The notes beneath the pieces are model-generated. The model made no database searches, was not told where the DNA came from, and worked only from the letters and a program-made list of their open reading frames with translations. From Bacteroidota bacterium (GTDB lineage Bacteria > Bacteroidota > Bacteroidia > Chitinophagales > Chitinophagaceae): a stretch of 57,131 nucleotides of DNA. Below, in pieces: positions 1 through 10,022 of the stretch; within the stretch, counting starts at the first letter, position 1, and every line of letters begins with the position of its first letter. The stretch covers positions 1-57,131 of the forward strand of contig CANGQJ010000014.1 of the NCBI GenBank assembly GCA_947456625.1, given 5' to 3'. The translations under genes were made by a program, and so were the position numbers.

Positions 1-1449
1 ACTATTGCAACAGCTGGTGGTAGTGGAAGTTTTGCAGCCTCTTTTTTACGAGGATCGAGGACCGCATCTCAATCATCCATAGCTGTTGGTGGAATTGTAA
101 GTTTTTCTGCTGTGGATAATACTTCAGGTCAAGATATTGCATTAAATACTTCTAATGGAAAAATTACCTTAGCTCCAGGAAATACCTATAGACTTATTGC
201 CGCAGTTCCAAATTTTTCAGGAAACAGGCCAGCATTCATGTGGTATAATGAAACTTCTTCCTCCTATATTGGTAGTGCGTCAAATGGGTATTCCCCAACC
301 GATGGAGCATCAGGTGCTGGTGCATTTGGCGGTATAGCAGAGGTTATCATTACCCCTAACGTCACTACGGTACTATCATTTAGATTGCTAAGTTCTTTAA
401 GCAGTGGTTCAATAACCGTCGGAGGACTTGCTGATTTTTCCACTACAGGTTCTTATCCCTGGTTTGAAGCACAAGTAATTTCAGGTAACGCGCCAGTAAC
501 TGGACAATCGGTTGATTATGTTCAAGCTTCTTTATCTGCTAATCAAACGCTTTCGGCTGCTGGGAATGTGATTTTTAATACTTCATCTGGAGCGGGGATT
601 ACATTATCAAGTGGTGGATTTAATTTAATTGCAAACAAGACCTATAAATTAGAAGCCGCATTGGGAGGATCAGCAACTAATTATGCATATTATTCATGGG
701 TTGACAATGCAAATAATTTATTGGCAGGTGGAAGTATTGGGGCAGTAATGAAAGCAGGTGCTGCATTTACGGATGCTCCACAAGACAAAGCGGTTGTATA
801 TTATACGCCAACAGTGAATACTACTGTCTATTTAAGAGTTATTAATGTATCTGGAAGTATTACTGCGTATGCACCTTCTGCGGCAAGTGGTTATTCAAGT
901 AGTTGGGCAAGTATTCAACAAGTGGGATCTTCTGCAATTGTAAATCCTTGGATTTTATCTGGCACAAATACATTTAATACATCCGGAAATGTAGGAATTG
1001 GAAACAATACACCTACTCAAGCATTAGATGTTACTGGGAATGCCAACGTCTCAGGAAAAATTACATTAGCAGATCCAAGTGGCAATGTTGCGGTAAAAGC
1101 AGCTGGTTTTGTAAATGCTGGAGTGGCTGTAACGCTTGGCGATATTCAAGTACAATTGTCTACCGGAGGTGCAAGGAGTTTGCAAATAAGAACATCTGGA
1201 ACAGCTTTTACTGGTATGGTATCGGCATATACAACGTATGCTAGTAATGCCTATACATACTTTTCTGATGTGACTCAAGCCATTAATGGCACCTATGGTT
1301 ATATCGGAGCCGCATGGGGTTTTGGTGCAGATGGTGATCTTGTCAACTATTTTGTTAGAGACACTACTAACCAAAGGTTTTATAGAATCACACTAATGGT
1401 TGGGCCAGGTTATACTAATAACTTTATCTCCATTGAAAGACTATTATAA
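1..1449 (+). CDS. Fibre-like modular surface protein, 5'-truncated by window edge
   Basis: The reading frame is open from base 1 and stops at 1447-1449, so only the C-terminal ~482 residues are seen. Two Gly/Ser/Thr/Asn-rich modules can be recognised, each built around a 'VISGN...GQSVDY' or 'SSAIVNPW' segment. A collar motif (GNVGIGNNTPTQALDVTGN) follows, of the kind found in phage-tail-fibre-like and S74-peptidase-associated proteins, and then a ~120-residue C-terminal domain. The modules match the next gene closely ([37 protein letters not shown]), so the two are tandem paralogues. A secreted or surface location is inferred from composition and from the signal peptide of the paralogue. No catalytic motif or T9SS sorting domain is seen. 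The function is unknown. Confidence 0.8.
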   Translation, partial: TIATAGGSGSFAASFLRGSRTASQSSIAVGGIVSFSAVDNTSGQDIALNTSNGKITLAPGNTYRLIAAVPNFSGNRPAFMWYNETSSSYIGSASNGYSPTDGASGAGAFGGIAEVIITPNVTTVLSFRLLSSLSSGSITVGGLADFSTTGSYPWFEAQVISGNAPVTGQSVDYVQASLSANQTLSAAGNVIFNTSSGAGITLSSGGFNLIANKTYKLEAALGGSATNYAYYSWVDNANNLLAGGSIGAVMKAGAAFTDAPQDKAVVYYTPTVNTTVYLRVINVSGSITAYAPSAASGYSSSWASIQQVGSSAIVNPWILSGTNTFNTSGNVGIGNNTPTQALDVTGNANVSGKITLADPSGNVAVKAAGFVNAGVAVTLGDIQVQLSTGGARSLQIRTSGTAFTGMVSAYTTYASNAYTYFSDVTQAINGTYGYIGAAWGFGADGDLVNYFVRDTTNQRFYRITLMVGPGYTNNFISIERLL

Positions 1450-1482
1450 CCTTATCATCTCAATTAAGAGGTAGTATTTAAA

Positions 1483-1490
1483 TATATTTG
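1483..1490 (+). promoter_or_regulatory. -7 promoter element TATATTTG
   Basis: TATATTTG fits the Bacteroidota -7 consensus TAnnTTTG and lies 11 bases before the ATG at 1502. No clear TTG -33 element is seen at the usual spacing. It suggests that the second fibre-like gene has its own promoter with a very short leader. Confidence 0.45.
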
Positions 1491-1501
1491 CAGTTGCTAA
1501 T

Positions 1502-3505
1502 ATGAAACAGTTAGGAATCTTATTTTATTTTTTGTGCACAGTTTTTATTGCAAAATCCCAAACAGGTATAGGCACCACTACACCCGATGCTTCTGCAAAA
1601 TTAGAAGTTGCGGCTACCAATAAAGGATTTTTACCACCGCGGGTTACTTTAACAAGTGTTACGGATAATACAACCATCCCTAATCCTGCAACTGGTTTGT
1701 TGGTTTATAATAATGGAAACAATGCAGGGTTGGTTGCTGGTTATTATTATTGGAATGGAACGAGTTGGGCAACGATTGCAACTGCAAGCGGTTCAGGAGT
1801 GAGTGCTTCCATCTTGCGCGGATCAAGATCCTCCGCTCAAACCACAGGAATTGCGGCTGGAGGAACGGTGGTATTTACACAAGTAGATAATGTAGCTGGA
1901 CAAGAAATGTCTTTGAATACTACTTCTGGTCAAATTACATTGGCTGCTGGAAGGACTTATCGTTTATTAGCACAGGTGCCTAATTTTCAAACATCGAATT
2001 CAGATTCAAGACCACAATTTGCATGGTATAATGAAACTACAGGTGCTTATTTTGGCAGTTCATCCGCCTCTTATTCAGCAGGTAGTACTGCAGGCTGGGG
2101 TGCAACCGGAGGTTTGTCCGAGGCAATTATTACCACTACTGTTTCAACAGTAATTTCCTATAGAATAGTTAACCCATTTAATGTTAGTCAATTGGGTGGC
2201 AGTGGTGATTTTAGTTTAACCGGTTCCTATCCTTGGTTTGAAGCACAAGTTATTTCTGGAAATACTTCGGTGAATGGACAAAGTGTTGATTATGGTATTG
2301 CAAGGTACAGTGGTGCAGATGGTAGTGCTATCGCCGATAATACCATAGTTTCATTTGATGCAACTGCTTCGGGTAATTTAACTTGGTCTAGTAATAAGTT
2401 TACGCTGAAAGCCAATAAAACCTATGAGCTGGAATCTAGTTTAGCACTTTTTATATCAGGTAGTTCAGCAGGTGTAGCAGGACGTTTTCAAATTTATGAT
2501 TATACAAATAGTGTAGCATTGGCTAATGGATTATTTATGTCACAAAACGGAGCAGGTACTAATGGTCAAAGTGCCAATTCTCCAATGAAAGGAATAATTA
2601 CGCCAGTCACAGATATTCAAGTAGGGATTCGTTTATTAGATCACTATGGTCCAAATGGCCCATCAATAGTTGGAAATGCAGTCACTACAGGTGTGCAATC
2701 TGCTCCTAATGCATCATACTTTATGGTGAAACAAATTGGATCCTCTGCCATAGTAAATCCATGGACACTTGCAGGAACAAATACTTATAATACAACAGGA
2801 AATGTAGGGATTGGTACAGCATCTCCATCTGCTTCTGCATTATTAGATTTAACAAGTAACTCGCAAGGTTTATTACCACCACGTGTTGCATTAACTGCAA
2901 AGAGTGGAACCTCAAGTCCTATAACTTCTCCTACCACTGGGTTAATTGTTTATAATACTGCAAGTGCTGGTACAGGTGCTGATGCAGTAACACCGGGTTA
3001 CTATTATTATAATGGAACTATTTGGACAAGAATGGATCCAGAGGGGTGGTCTACATCAGTACCTATTACAATAGGAGCAACTATTACGGCACCTACAAAA
3101 GGACCTACGAGTATTGATTATGTAAAATATAGGAATATTGTTGGGAAGGAATATGAAATTGAATACAACTACCTTCAAACATCAGCGGGTACCTCGGGTG
3201 GAAACGGAGATTACTTAATTAGCTTGCCTTCGGGTTTGCAATTTGATTTTACTTATCCTGGACAAGTTGCATATACTGGTGCTGCAGGTTATGATGCAAT
3301 AAAAAATAGAATTGCAAGTTCAATAGGAGACATATTAATGCCTGGATATCATAATTCAATAACAATAATACCTTACAATGCTACTCAATTTAGGGTTCAT
3401 CTAAATAATTGGGGTAGTTTAGGGTGGTATTTTTTTGCTTATGGAGCTTATACTATGTCAAGTTCAAATGGATTTAAGATAAATTTTAGAATTAAAGTTC
3501 CATAA
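1502..3505 (+). CDS. Fibre-like modular surface protein with signal peptide
   Basis: A 667-residue protein with an N-terminal signal peptide ([20 protein letters not shown]). The mature part starts with [16 protein letters not shown] and a LLPPRV/FLPPRV-type segment. Two modules follow that are paralogous to the upstream gene (residues ~105-260 and ~260-430), then a second collar ([27 protein letters not shown]), and a ~120-residue C-terminal domain from about residue 538 starting [17 protein letters not shown]. That last domain recurs in the next gene. Such GIGTTTP/LPPRV proteins are widespread in Bacteroidota as hypothetical exported proteins. An adhesive or structural role is inference. 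It lies 52 bp downstream of its paralogue. Confidence 0.85.
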   Translation: MKQLGILFYFLCTVFIAKSQTGIGTTTPDASAKLEVAATNKGFLPPRVTLTSVTDNTTIPNPATGLLVYNNGNNAGLVAGYYYWNGTSWATIATASGSGVSASILRGSRSSAQTTGIAAGGTVVFTQVDNVAGQEMSLNTTSGQITLAAGRTYRLLAQVPNFQTSNSDSRPQFAWYNETTGAYFGSSSASYSAGSTAGWGATGGLSEAIITTTVSTVISYRIVNPFNVSQLGGSGDFSLTGSYPWFEAQVISGNTSVNGQSVDYGIARYSGADGSAIADNTIVSFDATASGNLTWSSNKFTLKANKTYELESSLALFISGSSAGVAGRFQIYDYTNSVALANGLFMSQNGAGTNGQSANSPMKGIITPVTDIQVGIRLLDHYGPNGPSIVGNAVTTGVQSAPNASYFMVKQIGSSAIVNPWTLAGTNTYNTTGNVGIGTASPSASALLDLTSNSQGLLPPRVALTAKSGTSSPITSPTTGLIVYNTASAGTGADAVTPGYYYYNGTIWTRMDPEGWSTSVPITIGATITAPTKGPTSIDYVKYRNIVGKEYEIEYNYLQTSAGTSGGNGDYLISLPSGLQFDFTYPGQVAYTGAAGYDAIKNRIASSIGDILMPGYHNSITIIPYNATQFRVHLNNWGSLGWYFFAYGAYTMSSSNGFKINFRIKVP

Positions 3506-3537
3506 TTTTCAATTTCTCTTTTTCGTACCTTAGTTTC

Positions 3538-4232
3538 GTGAAGAGAACTATCGCCATATTTTGTCTTGTTGCTTGTTTTTATCTACGAGTGTAGCTACTT
3601 ATTTTTATTGGGTACAAGAGCAGTGGCATGAAAGCAAAGTATTTGCTAAAATTGAAGCAGGTGCTTTTGAATCTTTTGAAAATCAAATCAAATTTACGGT
3701 TCAGGATAAAGCAGTTTTGCCAGAAGGGTATGAATGGGAAGAAGAAGGAAGGGAGTTTACCCACAAAGGGATGTTTTACGATATCATATCTATCAAAAAA
3801 ATAGAAACTGGTTGGTTGATAACCGCTGCCTCTGGGGGGATGGATTATGTTAGGTATAGAAATATAGGAGGTAAAGAATATGAAGTAGAGTATAATATTC
3901 TTTTTACGAGTGGTGGCACTGCTGGAAGTGGAGATTATTTATTTACATTGCCTGGTGGCTTGCAATTTGATTTTACTGCGCCAGGTCAAATTGCATACAC
4001 AGGAGTTTCGGGATATAATGCTATGAAATATAGATTGTCTAGTGCATTTGGTGATTTAATTGTTAGTGGATTTCATAGTTCAAGCGAAGCAATACCTTAT
4101 AATGCAACTCAGTTTAGAATCATGAATAATAACTGGGGCACTAATACTTGGTTAATGCATGGTCCTTCTAATTATGCCATGTCCGATGGAACTTATGGCA
4201 TGAAAATGACCTTTAAATTTAAGGCGCTATAA
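3538..4232 (+). CDS. Chimeric hypothetical protein, probable frameshift near 3581
   Basis: The frame ending at 4232 is open only from about 3534 and has no ATG; TTG 3561 would be its first usual start. In the next frame, GTG 3538 encodes a signal-like start (KRTIAIFCLVACF) that runs into a stop at 3592. One extra T in the T5 run at 3576-3580 would join the two frames into a continuous membrane-anchor N-terminus. Residues ~20-90 (counted from TTG) resemble the small protein encoded at 9474-9992 (WEE...EF...G..YD). From about residue 93 the protein carries the same YVRYRNIGGKEYEVEYN domain as the preceding gene. It is therefore a fusion of two local families, possibly a fresh frameshift mutant or a sequencing error. 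The function is unknown. Confidence 0.6.
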
Positions 4233-4262
4233 AATTTACATTTTGTTTTTAAACGCTATATG

Positions 4263-5039
4263 TTAAAAACATACTAAAGGATAAGTTTGGCCTGGTATAC
4301 TAATAATTTTACTAGTAATATTAAAAACCTCCATGATTAGTTTTTCATTAATAATTTCAGTGGGATTTCCTTGCGCAACAAGTGTGCCTTTATTTAAAAA
4401 ATACACTTTATCTGCGTAGGCAAGTGCCCAATTAATATCATGCACTATCATAATAACTACTAGGTCTTCTTTAATAAATTCACGTATGGTTTGTAGTAAA
4501 TATTTTTGATACTGAATATCTAAATTGTTTAAAGGCTCGTCTAAAAATAAATAACGATTATTATTTGTTCCCTTTTCCCACACCTGCGCTAAAACCCTTG
4601 CAAACTGAACTCTTTGTTGCTCCCCACCACTTAAGGTATTAAAGTCCCTGTTAAGCAAATGAGTAATTTCTAATTTATTAACTACCTCATTAATTACTTT
4701 AAAATCGTTTTTTGTGGGCTCATAGGAGTAGTGAGGATAACGTCCCATTTGAATTAACTGTGCAACCGTTAATGGGAAAGGAATATTATTTTGTTGACTT
4801 AAATAACTACGGTAGGTTGCTAGCGTAGCAGTATTAATTTGATTAATTAAATGGTTGTCGTAAAAAACTGCACCATTAAAATTTTGAATTTGGCCACTTG
4901 CAATTTTTAACAAGGAAGTTTTTCCCGAACCGTTGGGGCCAAGTATCATATGCAATTTACCAGGCTCAAAATTTATTTGAATGCCTGACAAAATTTGTTT
5001 TGCACCAATGGTATAATTTATGTCCTGTAACTTAAGCAT
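4263..5039 (-). CDS. hmuV: Haem-type ABC importer, ATP-binding subunit (HmuV-like)
   Basis: A 258-residue ATPase of the FecE/BtuD/HmuV family that powers import through the neighbouring permease. Visible motifs are Walker A GPNGSGKT (residues 34-41), signature LSGGEQQR (~136), Walker B RYLFLDEP with a following D-loop LNNLD, and an H-loop VHDINWAL. Its start overlaps the permease stop by 8 bp, which indicates translational coupling. The haem assignment rests on the binding protein and receptor upstream in the operon; cobalamin or siderophore transport is the alternative. A TTA leucine-rich, AT-biased codon use matches the neighbours, so there is no sign of transfer. Confidence 0.85.
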   Translation of the reverse strand: MLKLQDINYTIGAKQILSGIQINFEPGKLHMILGPNGSGKTSLLKIASGQIQNFNGAVFYDNHLINQINTATLATYRSYLSQQNNIPFPLTVAQLIQMGRYPHYSYEPTKNDFKVINEVVNKLEITHLLNRDFNTLSGGEQQRVQFARVLAQVWEKGTNNNRYLFLDEPLNNLDIQYQKYLLQTIREFIKEDLVVIMIVHDINWALAYADKVYFLNKGTLVAQGNPTEIINEKLIMEVFNITSKIISIPGQTYPLVCF

Positions 5040-6072
5040 CGGATTTTATAAAAATACTTTTCTTTAATAAAAATATAAATAGAGGAGCGCCAACAAGGGA
5101 TGTAATAATGCCAATAGGAATTTCCGAAGGCGCAAGTAACAGTCTTGCAGCAAGATCTGCAAGTAGTAAAACCGATGCGCCCACTAACATGGATATGGGT
5201 AATAATTTTTTATGATCACTACCCACGAGTTGTCTTACAATATGAGGTACAATTAGTCCTACAAAACCAATCACACCCACAAAGGAGGTGATTATGGCCA
5301 CCATTAAGGTATTGAGTATTAAAATTTTTCTACGAAACTGTTTTATATTAACCCCTAAATACAAAGCTTCCTCCTCGCCAAGTAATAAGGCGTTTAATGG
5401 TTTTATGAATTTAAAAATGGAAAAAATTACAACTATCAAGAGCGCTAATACTATTAATACTTGTTGCCAATTGGCACCCGAAAAAGTACCTAGGTTCCAA
5501 AAATTAATACTTCTTGCTTGTGGATCTCTAGCTATATAAGTCATAAAGCCCATGCCACTTAATCCCATGGCATTAATGGCAAGTCCCACTAGTAAAATAG
5601 ATAGGATAGAGGTTTTTTGATGATTTTTTGAAATCATATACACCAAATAAGTAGCAAGGGTAGCGCCTAAAAAAGCAAATAAGGGAACTAGTAATGGGCC
5701 TACTAAAGCTTTCCAATCCATGGGTAAATAAACTGCTAATACAAATACAATAGATGCGCCAAAAGCGGCACCTGCACTGGTTCCTATAATGCCTGGTTCC
5801 ACCAATGGGTTTCTAAATAAGCCTTGCATAAATACCCCCGAAACCGATAAAATAGCGCCCGAAATTAAACATAAAAATACCCTAGGTAGTCTTATTTGTA
5901 AAAAAACACCCTCGTAAATGGACGAAGGTGTTTTTCCTTGAAAAAAATGTTTCACAGCAGCTGCCATTTGAATATTATTAATGCTTACAGCTCCCCATTG
6001 AATAGAGGCTAGCATTATTAAGCAAAGTGCAATGCTTGAAAAAATATAAATGCGTTTATTTTTATTGAACAT
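5032..6072 (-). CDS. hmuU: Haem-type ABC importer, permease subunit (FecCD/HmuU family)
   Basis: A 346-residue polytopic membrane protein of the FecCD/BtuC fold with about ten predicted helices. Family hallmarks are RLPRVFLCLISGAILSVSG near residue 50, GxxFQGLFRNPLVEPGIIG-like sequence (here FMQGLFRNPLVEPGIIGTSAGA) around residue 80, and GVIGFVGLIVPHIVRQLVG near residue 265, the loop that contacts the ATPase. It forms the inner-membrane channel for the substrate delivered by the binding lipoprotein. It overlaps the binding-protein gene by 11 bp and the ATPase by 8 bp, a tight operon. Confidence 0.88.
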   Translation of the reverse strand: MFNKNKRIYIFSSIALCLIMLASIQWGAVSINNIQMAAAVKHFFQGKTPSSIYEGVFLQIRLPRVFLCLISGAILSVSGVFMQGLFRNPLVEPGIIGTSAGAAFGASIVFVLAVYLPMDWKALVGPLLVPLFAFLGATLATYLVYMISKNHQKTSILSILLVGLAINAMGLSGMGFMTYIARDPQARSINFWNLGTFSGANWQQVLIVLALLIVVIFSIFKFIKPLNALLLGEEEALYLGVNIKQFRRKILILNTLMVAIITSFVGVIGFVGLIVPHIVRQLVGSDHKKLLPISMLVGASVLLLADLAARLLLAPSEIPIGIITSLVGAPLFIFLLKKSIFIKSDA

Positions 6073-6949
6073 TTTTAAAACTATGTAGTTGCTTCATAAG
6101 GGATAAAATATTATCACCGGATCTTGGTCCAAAATAAACTAAATCGTGCTCCTCAAAACGAATGATATTTTTATTTTTCCCTGCATTGGTTAAGGCTACT
6201 CCAGGAACACCTGCAATAAATTTTTCCATGCTACCCATTTGGTCAAAACCAAAATCGGTGGCAATAATAACATCAGGATTTGCAGCTGCAATAGCTTCTG
6301 CAGATAATTGTTTAGCACCTTTGGCATCATATATAGCAGTTTCACCACCAGCAAGTGCAATCATTTTATCGCCTACACCATTTCGGCCACTCATTACAAA
6401 ATAAATATTACTCGCGCGGCCAAAATGTATAATCATTACTTTCGGCTTTTTAGTAATATGCATTGCTTTCAATGAATCCGCTGCTGCGTTAATAGAAGCG
6501 TCCATTTGCTTTATTATAGAATCGGCTTTTTGAGGAACGCCATAAAAATTGGCTAGTTCCTTTAAAGTTAATTTAGCACTATCAATGGTGTTAGCCGATC
6601 CAAAAGTTTTCACCGTTAAACCCACTTTAGTAATTTGTGGAATTACAGTTTCCGGTCCTATGTCATTACTATGAATAACTAAGTCCGGGTTCATGGCAAT
6701 AATTCCTTCTGGACTTAAGGCCCTATGATAACCCACTGTTTTTAAAAGTTTAGCGCTATCGGGGTAGGTGCTGCTTAAGTCAACGGCTACCAAGGTTTTG
6801 CCCTCACCCAATGCATACACCATTTCGGTTAAGTGTTTGGATACACAAACTATGCGCATATTGCCTGGCATTTTTTCTTCCTTATTTGAAAAACGGCCAC
6901 AACCCATTGCTAGTAGGCTTAGTACACTTAAAAAATATAGTTTTTTCAT
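6062..6949 (-). CDS. hmuT: Haem-binding periplasmic lipoprotein (HmuT-like)
   Basis: A 295-residue class III substrate-binding protein. The N-terminus is a lipoprotein signal (LLAMGCG, lipidated Cys near residue 17). The pattern YHRALSPEGIIAMNPDLVI followed by GPETVIPQ and a later GDKMIALAGGE is what is expected of haem-binding HmuT proteins rather than BtuF or FhuD. It would hand haem from the TonB receptor encoded just upstream (18-bp gap) to the HmuU/HmuV importer. Confidence in the fold is high; the haem specificity is family-based and not proven by the sequence alone. Confidence 0.82.
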   Translation of the reverse strand: MKKLYFLSVLSLLAMGCGRFSNKEEKMPGNMRIVCVSKHLTEMVYALGEGKTLVAVDLSSTYPDSAKLLKTVGYHRALSPEGIIAMNPDLVIHSNDIGPETVIPQITKVGLTVKTFGSANTIDSAKLTLKELANFYGVPQKADSIIKQMDASINAAADSLKAMHITKKPKVMIIHFGRASNIYFVMSGRNGVGDKMIALAGGETAIYDAKGAKQLSAEAIAAANPDVIIATDFGFDQMGSMEKFIAGVPGVALTNAGKNKNIIRFEEHDLVYFGPRSGDNILSLMKQLHSFKNVQ

Positions 6950-6967
6950 AGATTAAATTTAATACAA

Positions 6968-9391
6968 TTAAAAGGTATATTTTAAATTAATGCCTCCAAA
7001 TACCATTGCATTTTTAGGCGCAGGTAAATAAGCATCTGGTAACTGGTTTGCGAATACCATTAAATAATATTTGGTATTGGTCATATTGGTTGCACCTATA
7101 TAAGTATCTAAGCTAAAATGCTTATCTATTAAAGTGCTAAAGCCCAATTTGCCATTTAACAAATTATAACTAGTAGTATAAAAATCGTTTAAACCCGTAA
7201 TAGGTGTTTTGTCCTTGTAGTTATAAGTAAGGTTGGCGTAAAAACCACCTTTAAATTGCATATCAACACCAGCATTCACTATCCAATTTGGAACCCCAGC
7301 AACGCGCTTGCCTGTATAGTTTTCAATGCTAGTAACCGATTTTTGAATGGTGAAATTATTTGCATAAGTAAAATCGCTCTTCGTAAAATTTGCAAATGGG
7401 CTTACTAATTTAATAAAACCATTTTGACTGCTTATTAAGTTATATTTTACCATTCCCTCCACACCAAAATGTCTTTGTTCTCCGCCATTTACTACATATG
7501 AATATAAAGTAGTTGATTTATTTGCGGGAGATACCACAGAGATAGCCGTCATTTTATTTTCAAAAACAGTATGGAAATAAGCAAACTCATAAATTAATTT
7601 ATTATCAAAAATTTGCCCCTTAGTTCCATATTCCATTTGAGTACCTACTTCGGGATCCAAAGTTTCATTTACTCTTCCTGTTGCTGGTGTAGCTGGGGTA
7701 GTCACTGCAGGAGTCGTAATATAAAAATAGGAACTCACCGGCGCTTTATAACCCTTGCTATAGGATGCGTACAACGAAATATGTTTATTTATAATTTTAT
7801 TAATGGCAACATGAGTAGAAACCATTCCTGTATATTCTTTTTCAAACTTTGAAGGCCTGGTGGTTAAAGCAGGGTTTAATCTGTCATTTAAAGTCATTTT
7901 CATATTGCTAGAACCTAGGCCAGCCGTAACGCTCAGGTCCTTTGGTAAACTTAAAGTCCACTCAGAAAATAGGGAGGAAGTGGTGCTCACACTATTTAAA
8001 TCGGAAGTGGTTGCATTTAATACCCAATATGGGTTTACTTCATATTTCCAAACACTTGCAGTATCAAAAGGATTTTGTTTCATGTTATATCCCACCACAT
8101 GTGCATCTTGTCGTTGTGATTCTATACCAGTAATTCCAGATAATTTTACAAGCGCACTTAAATCAAATTTAGCATCCAAAGTAGCTCTTATACCATAATT
8201 TCCTGTTGCTTTCTCGGTCCATCCTGCTGCAGAACTTGCATTACTAGTAAAGCTGGTTCCAAAAACAGTGGTGTTACTTGTTAAGTGATCATTTAATTTA
8301 TAACTATTGGTAATGCCTGCTCTAAATGTTATAACATTACTATGACCGTCCCTTTTAATATAATCCATGTTGCCACTATAGTCATTGGTTTCATACTGCG
8401 TTATAGTTAATTCACCTGCACGTTGGTCATAACTATTGCTATATCCAAAGTAGGAGCTTACTGTTTGCTTATCACTTGGTGTATATACATTAATTACATT
8501 GGCATAGTCCTTACGAGAAGCATTGTGAATAGTAAAACCCTCTACTTCCTGATGCCCATAATTTACTAATAAGGAGGAATTTGTATTTGCTGTTTGAAAA
8601 GTACTTGTGTTTCTTCTTAGGCCATAATTACCTGTAATAAACTCTTGACCTAAACTTGTTTTTCCTTTTTCGGGAGCAACTGTTTTTAAATTTATTGCAC
8701 CTGCAATGGCTAAACCATATAGCGATCCTGCAGGACCTTTTACAATTTCGGCCGATGCTATGGAGCCAAAATCAATATCGTCCATTGTGGTAATACCCTC
8801 GGCATCGGTCACTGGAATTCCATTTAAATAAACTTTAGATCCTTGTCCATCAAAATTGCTACTGGCACCATTTTTACCTCTTACTCCATTGCCATAACCT
8901 CTAATATTAAATTGTTGACCACCGCCCACAGATCTTCGGGCCATTTGTACGCCAGGCACATTGGTTTGAATAGCATCATCAAAAAATAGGCCTGTACCTC
9001 TTTTAATATCGGTTGTATTTAAATTGGTAATAGCAGCTGGTTGGTATAATAAGGTTTTATTGCTATTGGTAGCATTGCTTACTTCCACCTCGTCCAGTGT
9101 TAAAACCATTGGAGTTAAATATATAATTAAGTTAGGTTCACAGTTTTTATTGTTTTCAATTTTAGTTTCATACCCTACATAACTAATTTTAATTGTTTCC
9201 TTGGAGTTGCATTGATAAGTAAAACCGCCATTGTTATTGGCGCTCATTTTTTTGTCTCCTATTACAATACTGGCGCCTGCTAATGGTTTTTTTGTATAAG
9301 CGTCAAGCACTTTTGCGTTAATGTTAGTTTGTCCCATAGCAGAACTTGCTATTAATAATACACCAATCAAATTCACTAAAATAATTTTCAT
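6968..9391 (-). CDS. TonB-dependent outer-membrane receptor, probably for haem/iron
   Basis: An 807-residue receptor. It has a signal peptide (MKIILVNLIGVLLIASSAMGQ), a carboxypeptidase-regulatory-like domain (residues ~22-105: AKVLDAYTKKPLAGASI...ISYVGYET), a plug (VPGVQMARRS...FNIRGYGNG...VYLNGIPVTDAEG...EIVKGPAGSLYG) and a 22-strand-type barrel ending in KYTF with the terminal aromatic. It is the first receptor of the operon that continues with HmuT, HmuU and HmuV. No cobalamin riboswitch lies upstream, unlike the receptor at 10658-12583, which argues against B12 as substrate. An Ala/Thr/Pro run (TTPAVTTPATPAT) in one extracellular loop is unusual. Confidence 0.88.
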   Translation of the reverse strand: MKIILVNLIGVLLIASSAMGQTNINAKVLDAYTKKPLAGASIVIGDKKMSANNNGGFTYQCNSKETIKISYVGYETKIENNKNCEPNLIIYLTPMVLTLDEVEVSNATNSNKTLLYQPAAITNLNTTDIKRGTGLFFDDAIQTNVPGVQMARRSVGGGQQFNIRGYGNGVRGKNGASSNFDGQGSKVYLNGIPVTDAEGITTMDDIDFGSIASAEIVKGPAGSLYGLAIAGAINLKTVAPEKGKTSLGQEFITGNYGLRRNTSTFQTANTNSSLLVNYGHQEVEGFTIHNASRKDYANVINVYTPSDKQTVSSYFGYSNSYDQRAGELTITQYETNDYSGNMDYIKRDGHSNVITFRAGITNSYKLNDHLTSNTTVFGTSFTSNASSAAGWTEKATGNYGIRATLDAKFDLSALVKLSGITGIESQRQDAHVVGYNMKQNPFDTASVWKYEVNPYWVLNATTSDLNSVSTTSSLFSEWTLSLPKDLSVTAGLGSSNMKMTLNDRLNPALTTRPSKFEKEYTGMVSTHVAINKIINKHISLYASYSKGYKAPVSSYFYITTPAVTTPATPATGRVNETLDPEVGTQMEYGTKGQIFDNKLIYEFAYFHTVFENKMTAISVVSPANKSTTLYSYVVNGGEQRHFGVEGMVKYNLISSQNGFIKLVSPFANFTKSDFTYANNFTIQKSVTSIENYTGKRVAGVPNWIVNAGVDMQFKGGFYANLTYNYKDKTPITGLNDFYTTSYNLLNGKLGFSTLIDKHFSLDTYIGATNMTNTKYYLMVFANQLPDAYLPAPKNAMVFGGINLKYTF

Positions 9392-9473
9392 TTTTCAATT
9401 TTATAAATAAAGGAATATCAATACTATTACAATAAATAATATTGACTAAATTACAGCTGCTAATAATTAAATG

Positions 9474-9992
9474 CTAAGCAATGTGTTTTGGAGGAGGTAC
9501 TTGCACAAGTAAAGCTCTTGTGGCAAAGTTAAATGCAGTAGGGTGCACTATTTTATTTACAACACAATATGGTTGGTATTGCTTTGCTTGTATAGGCATT
9601 TCACACTCTATACTTACATATTTAAATATGGTTTTTGCTTGCTGCTTTTGGGTTTCACTGGAACTATTTGATTGTATCCAATTATTATAAAACTTTAGTA
9701 AGCCAGTTTCCTTTTGGTCATTAATGCAATAATAATAAGTTTGGCCTCCAATAACTTCCTTTTTTACAACATCATATAAATTACCATAAAGTTCAAATTC
9801 TAAATTGGTCTCCTCCCATTGCATTTTTGCATTTGCAGGAATTTTTTCCACTAACTCGTTTACAATATTGGATTTTAATTGTTGACTTATAATTGCTTTA
9901 GCGTTTAATTTAGCCAATGTAAACACCAAATGATGCCCAATTAGGCTCATTATAAACACAAATAAAAATAATATAGTAATTGATTTTTTCAA
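9474..9992 (-). CDS. Small membrane-anchored hypothetical protein
   Basis: A 172-residue protein with one N-terminal hydrophobic segment (residues ~5-25, followed by HH) and a soluble remainder. It appears to start at a TTG codon (9990-9992); no in-frame ATG lies nearby, and the sequence KKSITILFLFVF looks like a genuine signal anchor. It ends in a proline/lysine tail (VPPPKHIA). Its middle (WEETNLEFELYGNLYDVV) resembles the N-terminal half of the chimeric gene at 3538-4232. It sits 82 bp before the haem-type receptor on the same strand, so an accessory role in metal or haem handling is possible, but no known function is recognised. Confidence 0.72.
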   Translation of the reverse strand: MKKSITILFLFVFIMSLIGHHLVFTLAKLNAKAIISQQLKSNIVNELVEKIPANAKMQWEETNLEFELYGNLYDVVKKEVIGGQTYYYCINDQKETGLLKFYNNWIQSNSSSETQKQQAKTIFKYVSIECEMPIQAKQYQPYCVVNKIVHPTAFNFATRALLVQVPPPKHIA

Positions 9993-10022
9993 GAAACTAA
10001 AAATAGTTTAAATTCTATTAAT

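Noticed and set aside
9481..9690. Cys-rich + strand frame opposite the 9474-9992 gene
   Set aside because: Shadow of the real - strand frame, no plausible start context.
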